Shown piece after piece: positions 35,610 to 44,172 of a stretch of DNA of 64,000 bases. The stretch is taken from the NCBI RefSeq assembly GCF_014648435.1, contig NZ_BMRC01000006.1:1-64000 (forward strand). The letters run 5' to 3'. Position 1 is the stretch's first letter. The number at the start of each line of letters is the position of its first letter. The notes beneath the pieces are model-generated. The model saw only the letters and a program-made list of their open reading frames with translations, was not told the origin of the DNA and made no database searches. A program made the position numbers and the translations under genes. The DNA is from Nonomuraea spiralis (lineage in GTDB: Bacteria > Actinomycetota > Actinomycetes > Streptosporangiales > Streptosporangiaceae).

Positions 35610-36272
35610 ATGCAACAGACAACTCACCGTTCCGCCGCGCTGCGGGACGGCCTGGGTGTGGGCCTGGCCGTGGGGCTGTCCGGCCTCGCGTTCGGTGCGG
35701 CGGCGATCACCGCCGGGCTCAGCGTGCCGCAGGCGTGCGTGCTGAGCCTGCTGGCGTTCACCGGCGCCTCGCAGTTCGCGCTGGCCGGCGCGGTCGGCGC
35801 GGGCGGGGACCTGATGGCGGCGGCCGCGGGCGCGCTGCTGCTCGGCGGCCGCAACACCCTTTACGGCCTGCGTCTGGCCGACCTGCTCAACGTCCGCGGC
35901 CCGCGCCGGCTGCTGGCCGCGCACGGCGTGATCGACGAGACCACCGCCGTCACGCTGGCCCAGCCGGACGAGCCGTCGGCGCGCACCGGCTTCGTCACCA
36001 CCTTCGCCAGCCTGTACGTCGCCTGGAACCTCACCACCCTCGCCGGCGCGGTCGGCACGTCCTTCCTCGGCGATCCCCGCGTGCTCGGCCTCGACGCCGT
36101 GGGCCCGGCCACGTTCCTGGCCATCCTGTGGCCGCGCCTGGCGGCCAGCGGACGGCTGCGCGTACTGGCCGTGGCCGGCGCGGCGGTCGCGCTGGCGGCC
36201 AGCCCGTTCTTCCCGCCGGGCGTCCCGGTGCTGCTGTCGGCGGTGGCGGTGCTGGTGGTGATGGTGCGATGA
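35610..36272 (+). CDS. azlC: Branched-chain amino-acid exporter large subunit AzlC
   Basis: This 220-residue AzlC-family permease has 6-7 helices. Recognisable segments are GLAFGAAAITAGLSVPQACV, LLAFTGASQFALAGAVGAGG and LLLGGRNTLYGLRLADLL. Together with AzlD it exports branched-chain amino acids or analogues in characterised members. It starts at ATG 35,610 right after the AraC gene, and its stop overlaps azlD by 4 bp (ATGA). Confidence 0.9.
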   Translation: MQQTTHRSAALRDGLGVGLAVGLSGLAFGAAAITAGLSVPQACVLSLLAFTGASQFALAGAVGAGGDLMAAAAGALLLGGRNTLYGLRLADLLNVRGPRRLLAAHGVIDETTAVTLAQPDEPSARTGFVTTFASLYVAWNLTTLAGAVGTSFLGDPRVLGLDAVGPATFLAILWPRLAASGRLRVLAVAGAAVALAASPFFPPGVPVLLSAVAVLVVMVR

Positions 36273-36580
36273 CGTTGTGGTGGGCGATCGTCGCGGTCTG
36301 CCTGGGCTGTTACGCGCTCAAACTGGCCGGGCTGGCCGCGCCGCGCCGGGTGCTGGACCATCCGGCGATGCGCAGGTTCGCCGAGCTGGTGCCGGTGGCG
36401 CTGCTCGCGGCGCTGATCGCGGTGCAGATGTTCACCGAGCAGGGCAGGCCCGCCTTCGACCCCGCCCGTACGGCGGGACTCGCCGCCGCCGTGGTCGCGC
36501 TGCTGCTCCGGGCGCCGTTCCTGGTCATCCTGGCCGCCGCGGCCGTCGTCACCGCGCTTGTCCGGATGTTTCTCGGGTAG
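36269..36580 (+). CDS. azlD: Branched-chain amino-acid exporter small subunit AzlD
   Basis: This 103-residue, four-helix partner of AzlC starts TLWWAIVAVCLGCYALKLAG and contains LVPVALLAALIAVQMF, with the final helix ending ALVRMFLG, as in AzlD. It is translationally coupled to azlC. The third kinase gene starts 9 bp after its stop, so the exporter and kinase may share a transcript. Confidence 0.9.
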   Translation: MTLWWAIVAVCLGCYALKLAGLAAPRRVLDHPAMRRFAELVPVALLAALIAVQMFTEQGRPAFDPARTAGLAAAVVALLLRAPFLVILAAAAVVTALVRMFLG

Positions 36581-36589
36581 TCGCCGTGC

Positions 36590-37837
36590 ATGTCCGATTC
36601 TGCGGGGATCGTCGGTGGCCGCTATCGCCTGCTCAGGACGATCGGCCAGGGCGGCATGGGCACCGTCTGGCAGGCGCACGACGAGGTGCTCGGCCGGGAC
36701 GTGGCCGTCAAGGAGGTGCTGCCGCCGCCCGATCTGACCGATCCCGAGCGCGAGGTGTTCGCCGTACGGACGTTCCGCGAGGCGCGGGCGGCCGGCCGGG
36801 TGGCGCACCCGGGAGTGGCGGCCGTGTACGACGTGCTGGAGGAGGGCGGCCATCCGTGGATCGTCATGCAGCTCGTCCACTCGCGCACCCTGGGCGAGAC
36901 CGTACGCGCCGACGGCCCGCTGCCGCCGCGCAAGGTCGCCGCCATCGGGCTGCAACTGCTTGAGGCGCTGCGCGCCGCGCACGCGGCGGGCGTGCTGCAC
37001 CGGGACGTCAAACCGGACAACGTGCTGCTGACCGAGGACGGCCGGGCGGTGCTCACCGACTTCGGCATCGCCACCACCGAGGACGAGGCCCCCGTCACCA
37101 GAACCGGCGTCCTCATCGGCACCCCCGCCTTCATGGCCCCGGAACGGGCGGCCGGCGGCCAGGCCAGACCCGCCTCCGACCTGTGGTCATTGGGCGTGAC
37201 GCTGTACATGGCGGTCGAGGGCCACTCCCCCTTCCACCGGGAGCACGCGCTGGCCACGCTCGGCGCGGTCCTGCACGCCGAACCCGAGCCGCTGGCCCGC
37301 GCCGGCGTGCTCGCCCCCGTGCTGCTCGGCCTGCTGCGCAAGAACCCCGCCGAGCGCATGTCTCTGGAGGAGGCCGAGCAGCGGCTGAGCGTGGTCCTGA
37401 CCGGCGGCGCGCCCGAGCAGACCGGCCCGGTCCCCGTGCCGCCGGCGGCCGTACGCCGCAGGCGCAGGACGCCGATCCTGGTCATCGCGGCGGGCGCGCT
37501 GCTGGTGGGCCTGGTCACGGGCGGCGCGGCCTGGTGGACCAAGCAGTCGGACCAGCCGGTACGGGGCAACGCGCCGACGATGCCCGCCGTCGCCACCCCA
37601 CCCGCCGACGACTCCCCCTCGACCGGCGAGGACTCCACAAGCGGCGGGGAATCCGCGCGCCCCTCCGTACCGCGGCAGAGCGCCCCCTCTCCCACCAGCG
37701 GCGAACGCACGGGCACCCCCACCAGGTCCCCCGCGAAGAAGCCCACACCGACCAAGTCCGCCACCGAGGAGGACAGCCGCAACCCCTCCAGAACCCCCGG
37801 CGAGGTCGAGCCGTCGCAGGGCGGCGAGGAGGAGTAG
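36590..37837 (+). CDS. Membrane Ser/Thr protein kinase 3 with short disordered extracellular tail
   Basis: This 415-residue kinase has IGQGGMGTVWQAHDE, VAVKEVLPP, HRDVKPDNVLLTEDG, DFGIATTEDE and GTPAFMAPE. One membrane helix (PILVIAAGALLVGLVTGGAAWW) follows. The outside part is only about 110 residues, rich in Ser, Thr and Pro (SPAKKPTPTKSATEED), and ends in an acidic GGEEE. It lacks the sensor domain found in kinases 1 and 2. It sits 9 bp after azlD and its stop is 5 bp from the convergent rluD stop. Confidence 0.9.
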   Translation: MSDSAGIVGGRYRLLRTIGQGGMGTVWQAHDEVLGRDVAVKEVLPPPDLTDPEREVFAVRTFREARAAGRVAHPGVAAVYDVLEEGGHPWIVMQLVHSRTLGETVRADGPLPPRKVAAIGLQLLEALRAAHAAGVLHRDVKPDNVLLTEDGRAVLTDFGIATTEDEAPVTRTGVLIGTPAFMAPERAAGGQARPASDLWSLGVTLYMAVEGHSPFHREHALATLGAVLHAEPEPLARAGVLAPVLLGLLRKNPAERMSLEEAEQRLSVVLTGGAPEQTGPVPVPPAAVRRRRRTPILVIAAGALLVGLVTGGAAWWTKQSDQPVRGNAPTMPAVATPPADDSPSTGEDSTSGGESARPSVPRQSAPSPTSGERTGTPTRSPAKKPTPTKSATEEDSRNPSRTPGEVEPSQGGEEE

Positions 37838-37842
37838 CCCTG

Positions 37843-38772
37843 TCAGGTGTCGGCGGCGACGGCGTCGAGCGCCTTCTGCAGGTCCTCGGGATAGTCGGTG
37901 CTGAAGGACATCCAGTCACCGGTCGCCGGGTGCTCGAAGCCGAGCGCGACCGCGTGCAGCCACTGCCGGGTGACGCCCAGCCGGGCCGCGAGCGTGGGGT
38001 CGGCGCCGTAGAGCATGTCGCCGACGCAGGGGTGGCGCAGCGCCGACATGTGCACGCGGATCTGGTGCGTACGGCCGGTCTCCAGCTTGATGTCGAGCAG
38101 CGACGCCGCCCGGAACGCCTCGATCGTGTCGTAATGGGTGACCGACGGCTTGCCGCCCGCGACCACGGCGAACTTGCCCTCGCCCGAGGGATGCCGGTCG
38201 ATGGGCGCGTCGACGGTGCCCCTGAACGGGTCGGGATGCCCCTGGACCAGCGCGTGGTACCGCTTGTCGACGGTGCGCTCCTTGAAGGCCCGCTTCAGCA
38301 TCGAGTACGCGTGCTCGCTCTTGGCCACGACCATCGCGCCCGTGGTGTTGGCGTCGAGCCGGTGGACGATGCCCTGCCGCTCGGCCGCGCCGCTGGTGGC
38401 GATCGTGTGGCCGGCGCCGAGCAGGCCGCCGATCACGGTCGGGCCCGTCCAGCCGACGGTCGGGTGGGCGGCCACCCCGATCGGCTTGTTGACCACGATG
38501 ATGTCGTCGTCCTCGTAGACGATCGTCATGCCCGGCACCGGCTCGGCCACCGGCATCGGCGTGGTGACCGGGGGCGGCAGCGTCACCTCCAGCCAGGCGC
38601 CCGCGTGCACACGGTCGGACTTGGCCGGCTGCCCGCCGTCGAGCTGCACCTCGCCGGCGGCGATCAGCTCGGCGGCGCGGGTGCGCGAGAAGCCGAACAA
38701 CCGCGAGATCGCCGCGTCGACCCGCTCGCCCTCCAGCCCGTCCGGCACGGGGAGACTCCGGCGCTCAGCCAT
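37843..38772 (-). CDS. rluD: 23S rRNA pseudouridine synthase RluD
   Basis: This 309-residue enzyme has an N-terminal S4 RNA-binding domain ([21 protein letters not shown]) and a catalytic domain with the nucleophilic Asp in [26 protein letters not shown] and [13 protein letters not shown]. It matches the RluA/RluD class that modifies helix 69 of 23S rRNA. ATG 38,772 lies 8 bp inside the 3' end of lspA, the usual lspA-rluD pairing in actinobacteria. Confidence 0.94.
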   Translation of the reverse strand: MAERRSLPVPDGLEGERVDAAISRLFGFSRTRAAELIAAGEVQLDGGQPAKSDRVHAGAWLEVTLPPPVTTPMPVAEPVPGMTIVYEDDDIIVVNKPIGVAAHPTVGWTGPTVIGGLLGAGHTIATSGAAERQGIVHRLDANTTGAMVVAKSEHAYSMLKRAFKERTVDKRYHALVQGHPDPFRGTVDAPIDRHPSGEGKFAVVAGGKPSVTHYDTIEAFRAASLLDIKLETGRTHQIRVHMSALRHPCVGDMLYGADPTLAARLGVTRQWLHAVALGFEHPATGDWMSFSTDYPEDLQKALDAVAADT

Positions 38773-39403
38773 CCTGGGCCTCCTTGGCGCCGTCCTTCGC
38801 GGTGTTCCTGCCGTCGTCCTTCGCGGTGTCCTCCGGGGTCTCCACGGTGCCGTCGATCTGCACGTTGCGCCAGGCCAGCAGCACCGCCAGGATGCCGCCG
38901 CAGACGATCGCCGAGTCGGCGACGTTGAACACCGGGAAGTAGTCGATCACCGGGAAGTGCCCGGGCAGCACCTCGACGAAGTCGACGACGTGCCCCTGGA
39001 ACTGCGAGGACCGGCCGAACCCCGACGGGTAGCGCAGCAGCCTGTCGGTCAGGTTGCCGAGCGCCCCGCCGAGGAGCAGTCCGAGGGTGATCGCCCACGG
39101 CAGGCTGCGGAGCTTGCGCGCGGTACGCACGATCGCCACCACCACGCCCGCCGCGATGAACGTGAACACGAACGTCATCCCGGTGCCGATGCTGAACGCG
39201 GCGCCCGAGTTGAAGATCACCCGGAACTGCAGGACGTCCTGGATGACGACGAGCGGCGCCTTGCCTTCGAGCGTGCGCAACACGATCGTCTTGCTGATCA
39301 GGTCAGCCGCGTAGACGACGACCGCCAGCGCGGTGAGGATCGCGAGGAGACGTCCGCGCGGCCTGCCTACCGGCGTTCCTCCTTCTGCTTGCAGGCCACG
39401 CAC
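38765..39403 (-). CDS. lspA: Lipoprotein signal peptidase LspA
   Basis: This aspartic signal peptidase II has four membrane helices. The catalytic aspartates are in [12 protein letters not shown] and [12 protein letters not shown], and [10 protein letters not shown] is the conserved loop. A GTG start at 39,403 behind GAGGG gives 212 residues, with a basic N-terminus before the first helix ([16 protein letters not shown]). The C-terminus is a charged tail with a repeated AKD motif. A perfect AAGGAGG at 39,379-39,385 precedes only a GTA codon in frame, so the true start is not settled. The 5' end overlaps the zinc-finger gene by about 37 bp. Confidence 0.88.
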   Translation of the reverse strand: MRGLQAEGGTPVGRPRGRLLAILTALAVVVYAADLISKTIVLRTLEGKAPLVVIQDVLQFRVIFNSGAAFSIGTGMTFVFTFIAAGVVVAIVRTARKLRSLPWAITLGLLLGGALGNLTDRLLRYPSGFGRSSQFQGHVVDFVEVLPGHFPVIDYFPVFNVADSAIVCGGILAVLLAWRNVQIDGTVETPEDTAKDDGRNTAKDGAKEAQDG

Positions 39404-39756
39404 AGCGTCGCCCTCGGGAACGCCTGAAGACGTTCCTTGCCGATCGGCTTGTGGCACGATTCGCACACTCCATAGGTCCCTGCGTCGATCCTGGCGATCG
39501 CACGTTCGTTCTGCGCGACCAGGTCGCGCGCATTCAGGGTAAGGGCGATCTCGCGTTCGCGCTCGTACGTCTTGGCGCCGGCGTCCGCCTGGTCGTCGCC
39601 CGCTCCCTGCGTGACGTCTCCCGAGGCTATCTCCGACTCGTGGCGGAGGATGTCCGCCTCCAGCTCGTCGATCTCGTTCCGCAGCCTGCCGCGTACCTCG
39701 GCCAGCTCCTCTTCCGACCACATCGACGGTGTAGCGGTCTGCGTGACTGCCGCCAT
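39367..39756 (-). CDS. DksA/TraR-type C4 zinc-finger protein
   Basis: This 129-residue protein has a coiled-coil N-terminal half (EEELAEVRGRLRNEIDELEA, AKTYEREREIALTLNARDLV) and a C-terminal four-cysteine finger (GVCESCHKPIG ... [11 protein letters not shown]). The family binds the RNA polymerase secondary channel (DksA) in proteobacteria; actinobacterial members are less well known. ATG 39,756 has GGAGG five bases upstream. A good promoter lies at 39,797-39,825. The frame is open further upstream without conserved sequence. Confidence 0.9.
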   Translation of the reverse strand: MAAVTQTATPSMWSEEELAEVRGRLRNEIDELEADILRHESEIASGDVTQGAGDDQADAGAKTYEREREIALTLNARDLVAQNERAIARIDAGTYGVCESCHKPIGKERLQAFPRATLCVACKQKEERR

Positions 39757-39796
39757 GGCTGCCTCCATGCTGATCAAGGCCGTGAATGGTGCGGGC

Positions 39797-39825
39797 AGCT
39801 TAGGATCCTCATAACGGAACGGCAA
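39797..39825 (-). promoter_or_regulatory. Sigma-70-type promoter for the DksA/TraR-like gene
   Basis: On the minus strand TTGCCG (39,825-39,820) and TAAGCT (39,802-39,797) are separated by exactly 17 bp. The start would fall near 39,790, giving a UTR of about 35 nt before ATG 39,756. Sequence match only. Confidence 0.5.
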
Positions 39826-39977
39826 ACGACCCGCCGGTTGGTTTACCTCACCCGTACTATCCCGCCTCGCGCATTCAACTCCTCCCCAGGGGCGTCCATT
39901 CCCACAAATTTCCTCCCCGTCTACCAACCCGCCGCACGCCCATGCGAAACCTGGAAGTCTTACGCTCCACTCTGCGT

Positions 39978-40183
39978 TATGGTTTGAGACTGCAAGGCGT
40001 TGATGGGGCCCCGCTGTGAGGGATATCACCCCGGAGCCGCCGGAAGAACGGCTCGGTTGAGCTCACTAGACCCGGCAGCAGAGCGAATGAAGAGGGCCTC
40101 CCCGGAGGCCAAGAAGGGTGGTACCGCGGAGCCGCGAGGCTTCGTCCCTTCACGCAAGCCACATCCGGCCGATCGCGTGGAGG
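39978..40183 (+). promoter_or_regulatory. T-box riboswitch leader of ileS (with -10 TATGGT)
   Basis: The hallmark T-box AGGGTGGTACCGCG is at 40,114-40,127. Its UGGU (40,118-40,121) can pair with the ACCA end of uncharged tRNA-Ile. Upstream, a short stem-loop carries an AUC isoleucine specifier (40,025-40,027, in GGGATATCACCC), and a perfect stem III GGCCTCC/GGAGGCC lies at 40,094-40,109. No terminator with a U-tract follows, while the GGAGG ribosome-binding site (40,179-40,183) comes shortly after. This is therefore the translation-controlling, short-stem-I type known for actinobacterial ileS. A TATGGT -10 at 39,978-39,983 would start the RNA near 39,990. Confidence 0.92.
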
Positions 40184-40194
40184 TCCCGCCCGAC

Positions 40195-43100
40195 ATGTCT
40201 TCCCCATCATTCCGCTCTCTTCCCGCGCAGGTCGACCTGCCCGCGCTCGAGCGCGAGGTCCTCGACCGCTGGCGGGACGGGAAGATCTTCGAGCGGTCCG
40301 TCGAGCAGAACGCCGGCAACCCCGCCTGGGTCTTCTACGAGGGCCCGCCCACCGCCAACGGCCTGCCCGGCGTGCACCACGTCGAGGCGCGCGTGTTCAA
40401 GGACCTGTTCCCGCGCTACAAGTCGATGCGCGGCTTCAGCGTCCCGCGCAAGGCCGGCTGGGACTGTCACGGCCTGCCGGTCGAGGTCGGCATCGAGCGT
40501 GAGCTGGGCCTGACCGGCAAGAAGGACATCGAGGAATACGGCATCGCCGAGTTCAACGCCAAGTGCCGCGAGTCGGTGCTGCGGCACGTGGACGCGTTCG
40601 AGCAGATGACCGAGCGCATGGGCTACTGGATCGACCTGTCCCAGGCGTACCGGACGATGGACCCGTCCTACATCGAGTCGGTCTGGTGGTCGCTGAAGGT
40701 CGTCTTCGACAAGGGGCTGCTGTTCCGCGACTTCCGCATCACGCCGTACTGCCCGCGCTGCGGCACCGGCCTGTCCGACCACGAGCTGGGCCAGCCCGGC
40801 GGCTACGAGAACGTCTCCAGCCCGTCGGTCTACGTGCGCATGCCCGTGACGTCCGGGCCGCTGGCCGAGCTGGGCGCCTCGCTGCTCATCTGGACGACCA
40901 CCCCGTGGACGCTGGTGTCCAACACGGCCGTCGCCGTGCACCCCGACGTCACGTACGTCGCCGCCAGGACCGCCGACGGCGAGGTGCTGGTGGTGGCCGA
41001 GCCGCTGCTGTCCGTCCTCGGCGAGGACGTGACCGAGGTGGCCCGCCACACCGGCCGTGAGCTGGAGCGCACCCGCTACAGCCGCCCCTTCGACCTGGTC
41101 GACATCCCCGAGGCCCACTACGTCGTGCTCGGCGACTACGTCACCGTCGAGGACGGCACCGGCCTGGTGCATCAGGCCCCGGCCTTCGGCGCCGACGACA
41201 TGGCCGTCATCAAGCGGTACGACATGCCGATCGTCAACCCGATCGGCCCCGACGGCCGCTTCCTCGACGACGTCCCCATGGTCGGCGGCCGCTTCTTCAA
41301 GGACGCCGACGAGGAGCTGACCGAGGACCTGCGCCGGCGCGGCCTGCTGTTCCGCGGCAGCCACTTCGAGCACGCCTACCCCCACTGCTGGCGCTGCCAC
41401 ACCGCGCTGCTGTACTACGCGCTCCCCTCCTGGTACATCCGGACCACCGCGGTCAAGGACCAGATGTTGTCGGAGAACGCCAACACCAACTGGTACCCCG
41501 AGACCATCAAGTGGGGCCGGTTCGGCGAGTGGCTGCGCAACAACGTCGACTGGTCGTTGTCGCGCTCGCGCTACTGGGGCACGCCGCTGCCGCTGTGGGT
41601 GTGCTCCGAGGACGAGTCCCACGTCACGTGCGTCGGCTCCCTGGAGGAGCTGAGCGGGCTGGCGGGCCGCGACGTCTCGGCGCTCGACCCCCACCGCCCG
41701 TACGTCGACGACGTGACCTTCGACTGCCCCTCCTGCGGCGCGCTCGCCACCCGCGTGCCCGACGTGATCGACGCCTGGTACGACTCGGGCTCGATGCCGT
41801 TCGCCCAGTGGGGCGAGCGCGGCAAGCCCGAGGGCGTCTACCCGGCGCAGTTCATCTGCGAGGCCACCGACCAGACCCGCGGCTGGTTCTACTCGCTGAT
41901 GGCGGTCGGCACGCTGGTCTTCGGCCAGTCCTCCTACGAGAACGTGCTCTGCCTCGGGCTCATCCTGGCCGAGGACGGCCGCAAGATGAGCAAGCACCTG
42001 GGCAACATCCTGGAGCCGATCCCGCTGATGGACCAGCACGGCGCCGACGCGCTGCGCTGGTTCATGGCCTGCTCGGGCTCGCCGTGGTCGGCCCGCCGGG
42101 TGGGGCACAACACTCTGGAGGAGATCGTCCGCAAGGTCCTGCTGACCCTGTGGAACACCTCCTCGTTCTTCACCCTGTACGCCAACGCCGAGTCCTGGAC
42201 CCCGGCCGAGCCCGCTCCCCCGGCCGCCGAGCGCCCGCTGCTGGACCGGTGGGTGCTGGCCGAGCTGAACCGGACGGTCGCCGAGGTCACCGCGTCCCTC
42301 GACGAGTACGACACCCAGCGTGCCGGCCGCCGCCTGGCCGACTTCCTCGACGACCTGTCCAACTGGTACGTCCGCCGCTCGCGCCGCCGCTTCTGGCAGG
42401 GCTCGCGCGAGGCGTTCGCGACCCTGTACGAGTGCCTGGAGACGGTCACCCGGCTGATGGCGCCGATCACGCCGTTCGTCACCGACTACCTCTGGGACGT
42501 GCTGCGCGCGCCCGGCGCACCCTCCTCGGTGCACCTGGCCGCCTGGCCGCAGGTGCGCCAGGACCTGCTGAACCCGGCGCTGTCGGACCAGATGGCGCTG
42601 GTCCGCCGCCTGGTCGAGCTGGGCCGCTCGGCCCGCGCGTCCTCGGGTGTGAAGACGCGGCAGCCGCTGCGCCGGGCCCTGGTGGGCGCGCACGGGTGGC
42701 CGTCGCTGCCCGGCGAGCTGCGGGGGCTGGTCGCGGACGAGCTGAACGTCCAGACGCTTGAGGACATGTCCGGATTCGACGCCGATCTCGTGTCGTACAC
42801 GGTGAAGCCGAACTTCCGGGCGCTGGGCAAGCGGTTCGGCTCGCAGACCAAGCTGGTGGCCGCCGCGGTGACCGCCGCCGACGCCACCCGCGTGGCCCGT
42901 ACGCTCCGGGGCGGCACCCCCGTCATGATCGAGGCGGACGAGCTCGGCGAGATCATGCTCGGCCCCGACGAGGTGATCGTCAACGAGCAGCCGCGCGCGG
43001 GCTGGGCGGTGGAGACCGGCGCCATCGGCACCGGCACCGGCGAGACCGTCGCGCTCGACCTGGAGCTCTCCGACGACCTCCGCCGCGCGGGGCTCCTGCG

Positions 43101-43335
43101 CGAGGTCATCCGCCTGGTCCAGGAGGCCCGCAAGTCCTCCGGCCTGTCCATCACCGACCGCATCGACCTGTGGTGGACCTCCTCCTCGCCCGACCTGGCC
43201 GCCGCGCTGCGCTCCGACGGCCGGACGGTGTCGGAGGAGGTGCTGGCCACGTCCCTGACGGAGGGCTCGCAGGACGACCTCCCGTCCCACCGGGACGAGG
43301 ACCTGGGGCTCGTCTTCCAGCTCCGCCGCGCCTGA
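40195..43335 (+). CDS. ileS: Isoleucyl-tRNA synthetase, type 2 (GxHH signature)
   Basis: This 1,046-residue class I synthetase has the Rossmann core with GPPTANGLPGVHHVEAR and CP1 editing domain segments (IWTTTPWTLVSNTAV, GLVHQAPAFGADD). The KMSKS loop reads GRKMSKHLGN (Lys597). The sequence is of the eukaryote-like type 2 group usual in actinobacteria. The normal HIGH-type HxGH is replaced by G59-V-H61-H62. Start ATG 40,195 lies 11 bases after GGAGG, and the frame upstream is the T-box. A strong terminator hairpin follows the gene. Confidence 0.96.
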   Translation: MSSPSFRSLPAQVDLPALEREVLDRWRDGKIFERSVEQNAGNPAWVFYEGPPTANGLPGVHHVEARVFKDLFPRYKSMRGFSVPRKAGWDCHGLPVEVGIERELGLTGKKDIEEYGIAEFNAKCRESVLRHVDAFEQMTERMGYWIDLSQAYRTMDPSYIESVWWSLKVVFDKGLLFRDFRITPYCPRCGTGLSDHELGQPGGYENVSSPSVYVRMPVTSGPLAELGASLLIWTTTPWTLVSNTAVAVHPDVTYVAARTADGEVLVVAEPLLSVLGEDVTEVARHTGRELERTRYSRPFDLVDIPEAHYVVLGDYVTVEDGTGLVHQAPAFGADDMAVIKRYDMPIVNPIGPDGRFLDDVPMVGGRFFKDADEELTEDLRRRGLLFRGSHFEHAYPHCWRCHTALLYYALPSWYIRTTAVKDQMLSENANTNWYPETIKWGRFGEWLRNNVDWSLSRSRYWGTPLPLWVCSEDESHVTCVGSLEELSGLAGRDVSALDPHRPYVDDVTFDCPSCGALATRVPDVIDAWYDSGSMPFAQWGERGKPEGVYPAQFICEATDQTRGWFYSLMAVGTLVFGQSSYENVLCLGLILAEDGRKMSKHLGNILEPIPLMDQHGADALRWFMACSGSPWSARRVGHNTLEEIVRKVLLTLWNTSSFFTLYANAESWTPAEPAPPAAERPLLDRWVLAELNRTVAEVTASLDEYDTQRAGRRLADFLDDLSNWYVRRSRRRFWQGSREAFATLYECLETVTRLMAPITPFVTDYLWDVLRAPGAPSSVHLAAWPQVRQDLLNPALSDQMALVRRLVELGRSARASSGVKTRQPLRRALVGAHGWPSLPGELRGLVADELNVQTLEDMSGFDADLVSYTVKPNFRALGKRFGSQTKLVAAAVTAADATRVARTLRGGTPVMIEADELGEIMLGPDEVIVNEQPRAGWAVETGAIGTGTGETVALDLELSDDLRRAGLLREVIRLVQEARKSSGLSITDRIDLWWTSSSPDLAAALRSDGRTVSEEVLATSLTEGSQDDLPSHRDEDLGLVFQLRRA

Positions 43336-43340
43336 CGCGG

Positions 43341-43371
43341 GCACGGGGGCGGCACACGTCCGCCCCCGTGC
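43341..43371 (+). terminator. Terminator hairpin of ileS
   Basis: GCACGGGGGCGG (43,341-43,352) pairs perfectly with CCGCCCCCGTGC (43,360-43,371) around a 7-nt loop, six bases after the ileS stop. It is followed by CTTTC instead of a full U-tract. Confidence 0.7.
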
Positions 43372-43421
43372 ACCTTTCGCTCCCGTGCGCATTTCGTACG
43401 GATCTGGCGCATGATGATCGG

Positions 43422-44033
43422 ATGACGAGGATCGACACGCCGTGGGGCCCGTGGGAGGCCGCCGCGCTGGACGAGGTCGTCACGCTGATGCGCGGTCTGG
43501 AGGCGCCCTGGTGGGTGGCCGGCGGCCACGCCCTGGAGCTGGCCGTGGGGCGGCCGTACCGCGGGCACGACGACGTCGACATCGCACTGCTGCGCCGCGA
43601 CCAGCTCGCGGCCCGCCGCCTGCTGACCGGCTGGGACGTCCACGCCGCCGTCCGGCCCGGCACCCTACGCCCCTGGCCGCCGGACGAGCTGCTGCCCGCC
43701 ACCGCCCACGACATCTGGGTACGCGAAGATCCCGACGCCCCTTGGCGCTTCCAGCTCATGCTCGACGAGTCCGCCGGAGACGAGTGGACCTACCGCCGCG
43801 ACACCCGCGTCCGCCGTCCTCTGTCCACCCTGACCATCGAGCGGAACGGCCTCCACCACCTCACCCCGGAGGTGCAACTCCTGTACAAATCCCAGGGCAT
43901 CCGCCCGAAGGACGAGACCGACTTCGCCACCGTCCTGCCGCTATTGACCGAGGCCCAACGCCGCTGGCTCGAAACGGCCCTCAAAACCGTACACCCCACC
44001 CACCCCTGGCTCCCCCTACGCCGAACCCCGTGA
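43422..44033 (+). CDS. Nucleotidyltransferase-like protein (aminoglycoside 2''-adenylyltransferase-type domain)
   Basis: This 203-residue protein contains WWVAGGHALELAVGRPYRGHDDVDIALLRRD. The GG motif and the DVD metal-binding pair match the nucleotidyltransferase fold seen in ANT(2'')-like and related amidotransferase/antitoxin-like proteins. The rest (PPDELLPATAHDIWV, EVQLLYKSQGIRPKDETDF) fits members of this group found widely in actinobacteria without proven resistance activity. ATG 43,422 is chosen because it begins the conserved part. Resistance should not be assumed. Confidence 0.75.
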   Translation: MTRIDTPWGPWEAAALDEVVTLMRGLEAPWWVAGGHALELAVGRPYRGHDDVDIALLRRDQLAARRLLTGWDVHAAVRPGTLRPWPPDELLPATAHDIWVREDPDAPWRFQLMLDESAGDEWTYRRDTRVRRPLSTLTIERNGLHHLTPEVQLLYKSQGIRPKDETDFATVLPLLTEAQRRWLETALKTVHPTHPWLPLRRTP

Positions 44034-44172
44034 CCCCCGAGCCCCAAGACCGCGAGACACCGCCAGGCCCCGAAGCCCCTCCCAGGGCTCCCCTCGGGGA
44101 GACGACACCTCACGACGGCTCCCCGGCCCCCTGAGGCGGGTCGGAACAGGGCTGGTCAGAACAGGGTGAGCG

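Noticed and set aside
43422..44033. Aminoglycoside resistance gene
   Set aside because: The nucleotidyltransferase motif is present, but such genes are common in actinobacteria without resistance; no support for the substrate.
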